A stretch of DNA of 64,000 nucleotides, taken from assembly GCF_012489685.1 (NCBI RefSeq), contig NC_080044.1, positions 17,464,369 to 17,528,368 of the forward strand. The letters are read 5' to 3'. Position 1 is the stretch's first letter. Each line of letters starts with the position of its first letter. The notes below the pieces were generated by a model. That model did not search any database and was not told where the DNA came from. It saw only the letters and a program-made list of their open reading frames with translations. The position numbers were made by a program, and so were the translations under genes. This document shows positions 1 through 11,701 of the stretch, in pieces. The stretch is from Lotus japonicus. Its lineage: Eukaryota; Streptophyta; Magnoliopsida; Fabales; Fabaceae.

Positions 1-163
1 TCATAAGATAGCATCTCCATAACTATACAATATGATTAAGCAATAACTTCAATCAATTTTTAAGCGAAAAATCGCTTGCAGACAATCAATTTTCACTCTT
101 TGCAGAGTCACACAACCTAGCACAGAAGACCTATTCCCCAACAACTCCCGAAAGACTCGACAA

Positions 164-175
164 GCTCTGATACCA
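164..175 (-). other. Primer binding site, initiator Met tRNA type
   Basis: The minus strand reads TGGTATCAGAGC, the usual complement of the plant initiator methionine tRNA 3' end. It lies 3 nt inside the LTR edge, which fixes the element as minus-strand. Confidence 0.85.
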
Positions 176-178
176 CAA

Positions 179-3100
179 TGTAACACCACGATTTCGGTGG
201 CGTCACTTTAGTAACCAAAATAAACTTAATGCGGAAAAACGTACGTATTTTTTTTTGATAATAACTAAGACAAGACTGAATTAAATAAAACTCAAATGCG
301 AAAGGCAACAGAACTAATATACAATATATATAGCATCCCCCGCTGTAAATAGCGACCTCGTCACGAGTAACCTCCAATGACGGAAAGTAGAAAAGTGTAA
401 CGCCCGTAGGAAAAATGTACAATCCCAAAATGTTAGGTCAAGTGTCAGCAACACAAGCCCTCAAAAATAAGAATAAGTCAGAGCTAGGACACTAACACCC
501 AACCTTAATAGACTCTAATCACCCATCCCCCATACTTCCAACATCGACTCCCATCTGGTCATGCATGAAGTCCGGGTCCACGTCGAAGGCTCAATAGTAG
601 TCATTTCGCTACGGGTCTTCCCTGAACGACGAGGAATCACGGAAGAATCCACCAACGACATCTGACAAAAAGGGCATACATAGCCCCCCAAACACAGGTA
701 GCACGCGCAAGGGTCAACTTACGGAATATAGTATAGAGAATACAAGACAACAGGTAAAGTATAAGGGGTATAGATATATATGTTATATATATACATATAA
801 GTTCTGCATTGTCTACCCTAAGGTTTAAACATAGCATGTTATCAACACTCTAGTACAATTCCATCATCAAAGCACATAACGATATCTATCAACATCTACT
901 CATCAAAACACATAACGATACAATTAGAGTGCATGATATGTCAATGCAACGTCAATCTCGACGATTCCGGAAAGAGTAGGCTGGGCACGTTTGAGTCGGT
1001 CCTAACACTGGCATTGTGTCGACCATAACCCCCGAGTGTCACTTACAACCTTGACATAGCCGGATCAGTCCTAACCCTGCGGGTCGACTTTTCCCTCCGC
1101 TATGCCCGACAATCAACAGGTCGATCCTAACCTCACGGTCGATCATATCCCCCGTCGATGTCCGAATTACCCGAAGGTATAAACTGTACCCGAAGGTATA
1201 AACTGTACCCGAAGGCATAAACTGTACCCGAAGGTATAAACTGTACCCGAAGGTATAAACTGTACCCGAAGGCATAAACTGTACCCGAAGGCATAAACTG
1301 TACCCGAAGGTATAAACTGTACCCGAAGGCATAAACTGTACCCGAAGGCATAAACTTAACTCATGATGATTCCTCGAATCATCCGACTCATCTCCATCCG
1401 ATGGTCAAAAACTGCTCAGCGAGCAAAGAGTATCGACATACTCGAAAACTATCAGTCTCCCGGCTTATCCCTCGGATAGCCCAACGACATAACTGCTCCC
1501 ACAGCACAAGAGTAACAACATACTCAAAACTTCTCAACTTTCTCAACACTTGGATCCGACGACACTTCTCGTTTTCCAAAACTAAGATCTTCATCCCAAG
1601 CTTCCTTTCGAGGTTAACGCCATTACTTAAAGATTTAGAGGTTGTTTAATGTCTTATGAGTTTTCTTTTCAAAATAATATCCTTTTAATCTTATCGCGAA
1701 TCTTATAAGTTCCCGGGATCTCCAAATCCCAAATGACTCCAGAGAATGTCTCGACCCATGAAAAACCATAACAAGGCCCGAATCTCATTCGTCCTATCGA
1801 ACTTTCTCAAAACTCTCAAAATAAAATCGGCATGACCTGCCCGCTATTCTCACTACTCAGAATCACAGATATGAGTACAAGACATAGTTTAAATCATCAC
1901 CGTCATCAAACATGTCATATGACAATACATCTCAGACTAAACACGTAGCACTTAGCATATAAATCATGCACCACACATCCTAGATTACCCACATAGCACA
2001 TAGCATGTAAGTCAATCTCAAAAACATAATAGTAGATGCATCATCTACATTGTCAGCCGAAGCCTCAGAAAACATTTTCCCAATCATACACAAACAAGTG
2101 CATAAACAGTAAATCAAGTCGAATGCGTCGACACCTAAAGCATTAGCTAGTAAGGTAAGTTGCCCTTACCTCTAGTTATTCCAGCGTTCTCCTCAAACGT
2201 TCCTTCACAATGAGCTCCTTGATCTTCAGGAAATTCTTCAAAAGAACCTTTAAAGTAAAACCACAGAATTCTATCAAAATCTATCGGAAACTAAGCTATC
2301 AATGCTCACTAAGGTTACACGAAGTAGTTCATACTCCGAGGTACGATAATCTAGCGCGAAAGGACAAGTTTTCGGAAAAGGAATTTTCCCCCTCCTCCCC
2401 TATAGGGCTCGACCACTTTTCACAATTGTGGGGCTCGATTTTTCTTCGATCAAACTTGGTTCCTATGCTTTCATTAGCCGTAACTAAGGGTATTTTGAAC
2501 TCGGAAAAATTATCGGATCAAAAACTGTCGCAGGGGTATTTTGGTCATGATTTTTAACTTAGAAATTTCAAAACTGAAATCCCAAAAACCAAATTTTGCA
2601 GGGACGTTACTAACGACGTTTATGACAACTAATCCTACTAACACTAAGCTAAGGCGATAGTTTTTTGCCTAAAGGTTGAAGCTTTACCTCAAAAACTCCA
2701 AAAATGGGTATTTAAGGCTAAAATTGATTCCGGCGGAATTCCGGCGACATAGCGGAAAATCTAATCCGGCAGAAGTGATCTTGGGCACATATAGAAGAGG
2801 TTTAGAATCAGAAATGAAAGATTCAGGATAGTTTTGCAAAAACCCATAAACTATCCGCTCAGAAAACTCTACAGAAAAGCTATGGAAAAAGCGATCAGAG
2901 GTAAGGATTAGCGACTATACCTCGAAGCCTTGAAGTAGCAACTGATTGATCGACGATCAAGCAAACGATGAAGAAAATCTTCTCTTCTCCTTCCCTTGTA
3001 GAACTCGCGGCCTTGATGAAGAAAATGTAGGAAAATTTGAGTTTTTCTTCCTTTCTTTGCTATATATAAAGGTTGGAAATTCGCGGGAAAATGAAAGTTT

Positions 3101-3775
3101 CGCGAATCTAATTTTTCCGGCGTCATACTCCGTGAATTAATAGATATGTTTTGGCGAAAGAATTCCAAAACTAAAATGAGGTCTCTTTGTATTTTTGGCA
3201 ACTAAAGCATAGTCGGTATAAAACTATTTTACCCGATAAGTTGCTTTTTGCATCGAATGTCGGAATGGAAAACTTCCTTCGGAAGAAAGATTGAAATCAT
3301 CAAGAGAAATGGGTGTACGCGTGTAGAATATTCATTTGAAGCTCTGAATAGAAAAAGTCTTCATCGTCGAGAAATTCTAGGGTTTTGAAATACCAGGGAT
3401 TCGGTTTCGGCAAACTTCCGATGATTGGAATCGGACGTTCGTAGATCCTAGAGTTTCGCCTCGAAACGATTGTGATATATGGAAAAAGAGAAGTTCTAAT
3501 ATTTCTCTGAAGATTTTTGGAATTAACTTCCGTCGTGCCTAAAAGTGAAAATTAGCTATATACTAGGGTTTCTGACCTAGGTTTAAGCGTAAAACGATCG
3601 TGCTATAACTTTTATCGACTTCGATACGATCCTTTGACTTTTCCTGAACTTTCTCCTTCATAAATTTATTTCATTTGGTAAACTCTTGTTCAGGTTTCCT
3701 TTCACGATACATCAAGCCTAATCGTAAATGGAAATCTCTTCCACTTATTCTAAGCTTAAAAACTTGGGTCTTACA
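179..3775 (-). repeat. 5' LTR of 3597 bp
   Basis: The boundaries are set by TG at 179-180 next to the primer site and CA at 3774-3775, followed by unrelated sequence. The LTR contains a 19-bp tandem array and otherwise AT-rich non-coding DNA. The partner LTR lies outside the window, so age cannot be estimated. Confidence 0.75.
1169..1358. repeat. Tandem array, 10 copies of a 19-bp unit, inside the LTR
   Basis: Ten head-to-tail units of ACCCGAAGGYATAAACTGT run without interruption. Variation is almost limited to T/C at the tenth base; the last unit ends TTA. The array produces repetitive spurious open frames on the minus strand. Confidence 0.95.
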
Positions 3776-3816
3776 GTTTGAAGCATTGCAATTCGAGATT
3801 ACAATTTTCAATGCAC

Positions 3817-4220
3817 ATTCAGCCAACGAAATGCACTTGTTGGGTTGACTGAATGTGCAACTAAAAACCAAACAGGCTCTCAATTCATGAACCCGACCAC
3901 GCTCATTTTGTGCAATGCAAGTTCGTGTTGCCGTGTTAGTGTTCATGATATGATGAACCATGCATGTTAATGTGTAATACTTTTTTATAATGATCTTAGA
4001 ACATTGCCTGAATGTCAATTCAGCCAACGAAATGCACTTGTTGGGTTGACTGAATGTGCAACTAAAAACCAAACAGGCTCTCAATTCATGAACCCGACCA
4101 CGCTCATTTTGTGCAATGCAAGTTCGTGTTGCCGTGTTAGTGTTCATGATATGATGAACCATGCATGTTAATGTGTAATACTTTTTTATAATGATCTTAG
4201 AACATTGTCTGAATGTCAAT
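3817..4220. repeat. Tandem duplication, two 201-bp copies
   Basis: Copy 1 is 3817-4017 and copy 2 is 4018-4218. They are nearly identical; one visible difference is GCCTGAATG versus GTCTGAATG at the ends. Because 201 is divisible by 3, a 182-codon minus-strand frame stays open across both copies and encodes the same segment twice. I see no known domain in it and do not call it a gene. Confidence 0.9.
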
Positions 4221-4435
4221 TTTAATATTCAGTCTCAGATTTAACCCCACCCGACAAGACGCACCTCATTTTAGAATTCTCCATCTTTCTTTTTCTATCA
4301 GATTATATTAGATCAGTGGCTGACATATTTAGATTCAAGATGGTTTTTGTTGTTCGGTATTGTAAATTGGAGAAATTTTCATATATATGCAAATAGCCTG
4401 CTTAAAAAAAAGTATATATGCATACTAGGATTTTA

Positions 4436-4462
4436 ACCCGTCTCCGTGCGATGCACGGACGA
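4436..4462 (-). other. Helitron 3' subterminal hairpin
   Basis: On the + strand, CCGTGC-GAT-GCACGG lies at about 4444-4458 with weaker outer pairing (CGT/ACG). It sits about 10 nt from the terminal CTAG (4425-4428), the normal spacing for a Helitron 3' terminator. Confidence 0.75.
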
Positions 4463-5648
4463 GCAGTTATTCAATTTATCATATTTATTCAATCAATTTA
4501 ATTAACTCCATCTATTTAAATCACATACTAATTATTGTAACCTTCACTAATCACAACACAAAATATGACTTAATCGAAACATAGACATCAACAACTAATT
4601 ATAAACATTAATATGTATAACAAAAGTTATTGCTTATATATGAAGCCTCAGAGTGAAAATGATGAAAATATCATCACAACAAGTATGGTCAACAATATAC
4701 ATATATTCAGAAAGAAATTCCAGTGTCAAATACACATAAAAAACACAGAAAGTACTAATTTTTTACTGTACAAACTGACTCAGGCAATTTATCTACCTAC
4801 ACAAGAAAATTTCCCTACGCTTGTCATGTAAACAAATGATAATCAAGTAAGAAAATTATTTTAATCTACATCCAAGTATGATTACCTCTGAGAGCAATTG
4901 GGGGTGGGTACATGAAAATCATGATTATCGTTATTTTGTACTACTAATTAGTACATTATATGCACTGATAAGTCAAATAAGTAAATATCTTACCTGGATG
5001 CACAAAGAAGAAGAGATTAGAAAATAAAATCTGTCAAATACCTACTTGTCACATAGTAGAAGATAAACAAAGAGGTAGAGCTGAATGTCTCCTCTCCATG
5101 TTTGGCAATAAGCAGCAACAACGACGCTGACACGAAGCCTAACTTCTGCACAAAGTGGGACGAACACAAGTTTGTACATTATTGAACAGGAAACGAAACA
5201 AAGCTCAGATCACAAAAAATGGAAGGCTGAAAAGGGAATGAGAGAAAGTGAATCCAAACTAAAAAGGAGAGAATAAGAAAATTAATTTTATTATGACAAA
5301 TTCACGTCTCTTGGAAAAGAAAAACAAAGATTATAGACCTGCCCTAACATTTAACAAAAAATTAAATTTCCTCATTCAACAAAAAATATTGGGCCGCCTA
5401 GAGTTTCAGAAAATTAATTGGCCCACAGAGTTAATTTCTAGTAAACCAAAAAAAAAATAACACAAGTTTCATAAAAAAAATCTCTACACAATTAGGAAAA
5501 ATGAAAAAAATCATGCTCCACTCAATCCACATGAAATAAGTGGACCATCACAATATTCAAGTAAAACAACTATCTTACTATTTTTTTATAAATATCCTAG
5601 TTATCAAATAATGTTAATACATAATTCATCCACAAACTTCGAACCCTG
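4463..5648. other. Non-coding Helitron 3' region
   Basis: AT-rich DNA with no convincing gene; the short open frame at 4613-4831 has no recognisable feature. The phrase 'cacaaacttcgaaccctgta' at its right end is the start of a 281-bp repeat unit that the copia element splits; the array resumes at 17897. Confidence 0.5.
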
Positions 5649-5653
5649 TACCA

Positions 5654-6900
5654 TGAAGGTGCGAAAAACACTAGAAAGGGGGGGGGGGGTTTGAATAGAG
5701 TTTTTGAATCACGGGTATATTTTTAAGCTTTTTCAAAACTCAAAGATAAAAACTAAGTGCTGAATGATAGGAAGTAAAGCACGCAAGTATTTTATCCTGG
5801 TTCACTTGAGATAAAAGCTCAAGCTAATCCAGTCCACCTGTGAAGGTGATTTCTTCCTTCTTCTGATGAAGGCAATCCACTAAAATCAATGAGTGTTACA
5901 ACTGCACTTTGCAACCTGCTAAGTGACTAACAATACACTGATTTTCTCACTAGTATCCTCTTAAGAAGCTGATCTACCGATCCTCTTAAGACTAGTTAAA
6001 TACTAAATCAGCCTTGATTCAGTTCTCTCAAGATCCGACCAACCTTGGTCTCTTGATGAACTTTACAATGTGATGTAAAAGGTTTCGGGTTTACAATAAG
6101 TGCTTCTAACAAGCGAATAGTAAACTCAGATGTTTAGGAACAGTGAAGAAATAATGCTAAGAGAATGGTTCGTATATGTTGAATGTTTTCAGCAAAGTTT
6201 CTTAGCTTCTTTCTTCTTTCTTCAGCCTTTATATACTCCAAGACTTGTGATGTAGCCGTTGCTAGGGTTTTATCCGTTGGAGTGGCAATTCTGTGATATC
6301 AGACTGCTAGGCTGTACAAGGTAGGTGGCGGACAGACTGAGACATGTACGACGTTGTACTGTGATAGCGACCTGTCCTTTCACCAGTTGACTTGAGATCA
6401 AGGAGCTTTAGATGAACGTTTGGTGAAGCTTCTGATCATCGTCAGATTGAAGCTTGGATTCTTCTGACCTTGCAACTTCTGCTTCTGAACATGTTCCTCA
6501 GAACTTCTGATCGTTAGAGCTAGAATAGCTTGGGTCTTCAGAACCAACTTCTTGCACGTCTTCAGAACTTGAGTCTTCTGCTTCTGGACCGTTCCACTGG
6601 AACATCTGGTCTTCAGAACTTCTGACTTGAGTTCTTCAGAACTTCTTGAGAGCTTCCATCTTCAGAGCTTCTGAAGTATTTGTCACTGTTCAGAACAAAC
6701 ATGGTAGGTTAAAGAGCTCTCTTTTTAGTAACCCTTGGTTCTTCTTCTTCTGAACGAATAGGCTTGGGTCAGATTCAGAACCTGTTTGTCACATCTTAAA
6801 AAGACAAACGTTAGGGTACCACAATTGTTCATCATTTCAAACCTTAATTGTAATCATCAAAACATAGAGATGCAACCACCGATCAAACCTTGATCTTACA
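5654..6900 (-). repeat. Sirevirus 3' LTR
   Basis: A 1247-bp LTR starting TGAAGGTGCG and ending GATCTTACA on the + strand. It includes a G-run of about 13 (7 in the other LTR). The segment 6400-6690 is dense in TTCTGA/TCAGAA inverted hexamers. Confidence 0.95.
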
Positions 6901-6916
6901 ATCTCCCCCTTTTTGA
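6901..6916 (-). other. Polypurine tract
   Basis: The minus strand reads TCAAAAAGGGGGAGAT directly beside the 3' LTR. A near copy (GACAAAAAGGGGGAGT) lies at about 7396-7411, and shorter CCCCCTGA runs occur at 7065-7085. Multiple polypurine tracts are a known Sirevirus hallmark. Confidence 0.85.
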
Positions 6917-7540
6917 TGATGATAAAACAAGTATTTTGATGAACAATTTTTACACAATAAACTGAATACACAGGAAGGAAAGGATCAGAGATTAAACTTA
7001 TCCTTGTGTAACGGTTTGCATTGCTCTTTCTGAATCTGGGATGACACCTGATTCTGAGCTAGGGTCTCCCCCTGACTCCCCCTGAATCTATGACTTAATG
7101 AATTGGTGAATAGTCTAGATTTGGAGTCTGGTTATGTGATCAGATTTTACGCTAGAAGAGATGTATACTCATCAGAAGTGATGGTTCAGAGCTTAGCGTA
7201 TATCACACAATAACATAGTCTTGTCCAGATATAATTGGTCAGAAGCGTCAGAACCAAGATTGGTTCAGGATATGAACAAAATGTATTCCTTATTTGAGAC
7301 GCTTGACAATATCTATGTGCTATAAGTATTGATACTTGTTCTCCTCTACTGGTTTTATATAATATAATAAAAAAAATTATCAAATCCATTTTTATGTACT
7401 CCCCCTTTTTGTCATAATCAAAAAGAGTGAAAAACAAAACCAACAATAACAATAACAAGAAGATGAGGCAAATAAGAGATGTTATTATTACTGAACGGAG
7501 AAGAAGTACAGAGGATTAAGAGGAATGAAGAAGACTAATC
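6917..7540. other. Sirevirus 3' non-coding region with extra polypurine tracts
   Basis: No gene is supported here. The segment carries the secondary polypurine-like runs described for the main tract and is otherwise AT-rich. Confidence 0.6.
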
Positions 7541-7957
7541 CTAGATAAATAGGAAAGCTCGAGAATTCTTCATGAAGATAAGTTGAAGGTGGAGGGGACG
7601 AATGTCCTGATCAATTGAGGCTAACTGAGTAGCCAGTTCTTCCTTCAAGGCAACATGCTCCTGGACAGCCTCTTGATCCGCTTCATTGTGTTCTGCTTCA
7701 TATTCCAGAAGCATGCAAATGCCCTGGAGCTGATCTTCAACGTTCTTCCGGCGAGTGATCAGACGGAGGAGGTCATTCAGAACTTCTTGAAGGTTCTGAA
7801 GACAGTGAGTCTGATGAGAAGTGAGCCAGCATTTCAGAAGAGTCTCAATCTTCTCAAGAGCGTGAGAGATCTGAGAAGAAGATAGATTGACACTCCATGG
7901 AAAGACTTGGTCGAATACCATAGTCTTGAGTCCAGAAATCAAATCGACAGTAGTCAT
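7541..7957 (-). CDS. Small helical ORF downstream of the env-like region
   Basis: A 138-aa frame starts MTTVDLISGLKTMVFDQVF and is uninterrupted to its stop. An in-frame open stretch extends upstream to 8119 but is low-complexity and histidine/serine-rich, so I chose the ATG at 7957. The protein is rich in Leu, Gln and Glu in the second half (around ALKEELATQLASIDQDIR), suggesting an alpha-helical or coiled-coil domain. I do not recognise a family. Its place between the env-like ORF and the polypurine tract, on the element's sense strand, suggests an additional Sirevirus ORF. Whether it is translated is unknown. Confidence 0.4.
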   Translation of the reverse strand: MTTVDLISGLKTMVFDQVFPWSVNLSSSQISHALEKIETLLKCWLTSHQTHCLQNLQEVLNDLLRLITRRKNVEDQLQGICMLLEYEAEHNEADQEAVQEHVALKEELATQLASIDQDIRPLHLQLIFMKNSRAFLFI

Positions 7958-8206
7958 TTTGATGTAGAAGAGAGGAGAATGGATATGAATGGAGGAGAAT
8001 GGGATTGAATGGTGAAGGAGAAGATGAACGCAGTGAATATAAGGAAGAAAAGTAACAGAAAAACATGCATAAAACTTATCAATCATAAAAGCATGTGAGT
8101 TACTAAATGGACGGTGCATTGAATCAGAGAATGAAAAATTAACACAGTCAACATGAATTAAATTCAGTCATAATAAATAAATGCATGCATGATAGATGTG
8201 GGGGAT

Positions 8207-11200
8207 TCAAGGCTTGGAAGAGGAGGGAAGGTTGTCCATTAAATACTTCATGATTGCTTCCATTTTGCTTGAGGACTCTTGAATTTGCTTGCTTTGCTCA
8301 TTCTGAACACGTCCTTGTTGCTCAACCATCTGAAATAACCTCTGCTGATCATCCTGAATCCTGTCAATCCAGGCAGCAAGAATGGCAACTTCTGGAGCTG
8401 GAGCTGAGGTAGGAACTTCTGGAGCTTGTGTATGAGTAGCAACTTCAGCTTCTGAAGACATTGCAGTATCAACTTGAATTGGCCCTTGCTGCTCAACTTC
8501 ATTTATATCTGCATCTTCCAGAATGACTATACCGTCAGAGCTTTCTTCTTCAACCTCTGCTGAAGGCATTCCAGTATCTTCTGAGATACATTCAGAGACA
8601 ACACATGGTCTTTCAGCCATAGCTCTTCTCAGAGGTGCACAGACTCTGTGCAGCACTCTCTGCCTTTGCTCATAGGCCCTCTCAGATGCATCATGAACTC
8701 TTAGTCGTTTCTCTCTGCTAAGTTGCTTCTGAAGTTCATGAACTCTGCCTTCTGACCATCTTTCAAAAGCAGACCATAGACCATCAACCAGAGAGGCATC
8801 AAACTGATTATCAGTTACCTGATACAGCCAATTCAGTCTTCTCGCGGCCTCTTCAGAGAATCCTTGAATGAGTTGATTAAGATTCTGAGGTTGGAAGGAG
8901 GTGGCCAAGGTCAGAACAGGCTGAGGAGTTCTGACAGCATTGGAGCTTGAAGCGTTTGAGCTATCAGGTTTGAGTTGTTCTGAAGGAGTGGACTCAATCT
9001 CATGGTCCTTCTCTATGCTTGAGTGATCTGATTCATCCATGTGCTCAGCTTCAGAGATTGTATCTGGCCTTTGCCTTGAGGTAACAGTCTTCTCAGGTGA
9101 GGTGAAACTCAGATCCTGGGAGTTGACTGCAGAGTAGGTGGACAGGGACACATAGGATGACTCAGGAACCTCTTTAAGCTGATCTTCAAAGTTGGAAGCT
9201 ACTTGTTGAAGAGGCTTCACATTGAAAGGCGGTACAAGGATCTGAACATCATCATCCTCCTTTTTTGTCTCAGCAGGGATCTCACCAGTCTGGGTTATGA
9301 GGAAGGTGTGTGAAGTGGATGCAGGCTTGGGAGTGAATTGTTGAACCAAGGTTCTTAGGGTAGCCTCACTTTAAACAATACCTTGAATGAAGGAATTGGA
9401 AGGAGGTACTGGTTCAGTTGGGATGGATGTGGACGAGGTGTAAATTGGAATGGAATGGATGGCTGTGGTAGCTGTTTGGATGGTTGATTTAGGAGCTTGA
9501 GGTTCAGCTTGTGTTTCAGCTTGTGTTTCAGGTTGAGTGGGTGTTGTTTGGTTTGAGGTCGGCATGGAGGTAGATATAGGCAGGGGTTGTTCAGGAATAA
9601 CTACTAAAGCAGAATCAGAGTTAATGCTTTCAGTAATTACCTTACTTAGACTCCTGATGGATGTGGTTGTGGTAAGATTTGCAGCCCTTGCTGGATCAGA
9701 AGTGCGTTTAGATCTTCTTTCCCGTTGTGCTTCTGAAGCAGGTTCAGATGCTTGCTCTGCTTCTGCCTCTTTCTGTTGAAGTGGACCCCTTGGAGGAAGC
9801 TTCCTTCTCTTCACTAAGGGAACAGCATCAGAATCAGTTGATTCTTCAGCGTCAGAAGATTCCCTTATAACCTGAATCACATTCTGGATGATCTCATGGT
9901 CATCCTGCTCATCTTCCTCTTCCTCAAGAGTAACTTTTCTTCTCTTAGCCACAGGAATATCATCATCTTCAGTTTCCTCGCTTGAGGAATCTTCCCATGT
10001 GTCTTCAGAGCTTTCAGATTCAGACACTTGACGTGGTTGAACAAAGGTTCTCTTGGAAGGTCTTTCAAGAGAGGGTTCCCTGATGACCACAGTCTTGGAT
10101 GCAGGTTTCTTCTTTGTAGGTTCCTCTGTCAGAATCCCTTTGCCCTTAGGATCTGAAGGCTTGCTGCTTGTTGCCCTCCTTGATTTCCTTGTTGCCAACT
10201 TAGGAGGACTTTCAGGAAGTGTTTTGAAAAACTCCCCAAGAGTTATAGGATCTCCTTGTCTTCTGAGCATTCTCACATATTCCAGAATGCATGCTGGATT
10301 ATCCTTTTTGGACCAGAGGGGAAAATCATCAATAGGGTAGTTCCTCTGACGAACTTCATCAAAAGTGTCTTCTCTGGGAGCAACTTGAACTTTCTCAATA
10401 ATCTGCATTTTCTTCAACTTTGTTCCATTGAGAGCATCACCAATAGACATGGTCAGATCTTCATGAAGTCCAAGGTCTGACAGAGTCTTGACAAGTTTAT
10501 TTTGGACGAAGATGTCTGACAGCAACCTTCCATACGGAATGTAGGAAATGGACCTCTTGTTCTCAGAACCAGTTGTGGTCCTAGATTTCTCAACGCATTC
10601 CTTTAGATAATTGAAGAGCAGGAATGGCAGACATATAGGCTCACCTATGGAAATGTAGTACATGATTACCTTTTGAGTTGCATTCAGGTAATTAGTTCCT
10701 CCAGTTCTGGGGTGAATGCAGTGAATGAAGATCTTCTGCCAAATCTTCAACTGAGACTTCAAGTCCTTTATGTTATACTTGGTTTTCTCCTGAGACCAGT
10801 TATCATAAAGCGCCTTGTTGACCATGTTCCTCATCCCAGGAACATTTGCATCAACATTTTTAATCCCTTTACCTTGCTGGAACTCCATACCCAACAGCTT
10901 TGCAATGGATTCTTCAGAGATCACAATTTTCTTGTCCAGCACATGAGAGACGACATAGTAGTCGTTGCAAACTGCGTTTTTCCAGAACTCGACAACCAAT
11001 TTGTGATAGATTGAACCACAGAGCCTGTTGAAGTAGCCAGACCATCCTTGCAAGTTGACTTGATCCCTTATGTCAAACCCATGTTGAGCCAGATTGTCAA
11101 AATCAACTCTTGCTTCACAGCACACATTCAGTTCTTCTACTTTCTTGGCGCAAGTGACTACATTTGGTGCATTCAGAATCTTCTGTGCTTCTTCAAACCT

Positions 11201-11275
11201 TTGATTCTCTTGTTCTTCGGCAGTTTGTTTGGAAGAAGCAGAAACATTTACCTTGGGTTTCCTCGATTTGCCCAT
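8207..11275 (-). pseudogene. Env-like / accessory ORF of the Sirevirus, broken by an in-frame stop
   Basis: After pol, the minus strand holds an open frame from ATG 11275 (MGKSRKPKVNVSASSKQ) to a TAA at 9371-9373. It then continues in the same frame from 9370 to a stop at 8207, so a single nonsense codon splits what looks like one reading frame of about 1000 codons. An upstream in-frame ATG at 11356 also exists. The N-terminal 250 residues resemble the globular domain annotated as a putative plant transposon protein (block around VVEFWKNAVCNDYYVVSHVL). The middle is acidic and Ser/Lys/Arg-rich; the C-terminal part ends in Gln-rich predicted coiled coil. No clear transmembrane segment is visible, so 'env-like' refers to position and family habit, not shown function. 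Confidence 0.75.
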
Positions 11276-11701
11276 GATTTTCAGAGAGTGAGGTTTAGGG
11301 TTCAGAGAGAGAAAGGTGAAATGTTGGAGGGAGGAGTATGAATGAATGCAATGCACACGAAGAGTTTCAAAACCGTAAGTGTAAGTGAGTGGAAGATCGT
11401 GTGTGACAGTGCATATAGTGGGTTTAATGGTAACCGTTGACAGTTTTAAGAAATTAAAGGCAAAATCAACGGTTATAAAATAGATAGTCTGAAAATAGCA
11501 TAGTAGAGGAGAGTAGGCATCATCATTATATCAGATATACCACGCGACTCAAGGAACTATGTCACAAATGAAGTGACACGTGTATTGTTGCCTACCACAG
11601 AAGTTTAACCGGTGGGTTAAGAGCTTCTGATCGAGTAACTTCTGAAGAGGTAACATCTTATGACTTCAGAGGTACCAGAGTCAGAAGTTCTGAAGAAAAC
11701 C

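Larger units (their letters stand above)
1..3775 (-). mobile_element. LTR retrotransposon, 5' part (long-LTR, gypsy-like), continues left of window
   Basis: On the minus strand an LTR (3775 to 179) is followed by a 3-nt spacer, then a primer site, then the start of the internal region, which leaves the window at position 1. The LTR starts TGTAAGACCCAAG and ends GTGTTACA, so it has TG...CA ends. No gag or pol is visible because only about 160 internal bases lie in the window. A very long LTR with an initiator-Met primer fits Tekay/Del chromoviruses, but that lineage call is inference. Short open frames inside the LTR look spurious. Confidence 0.8.

Noticed and set aside
117..3201. Several open frames of 60-115 codons, including repeated MPSGTVYTFGYSL-type peptides
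   Set aside because: They lie inside the LTR, and the repetition is just the 19-bp array read through; no domain or gene context.
3671..4219. 182-codon minus-strand frame across the 201-bp duplication
   Set aside because: Open only because the unit is a multiple of three; the peptide has no recognisable features and crosses the LTR border.
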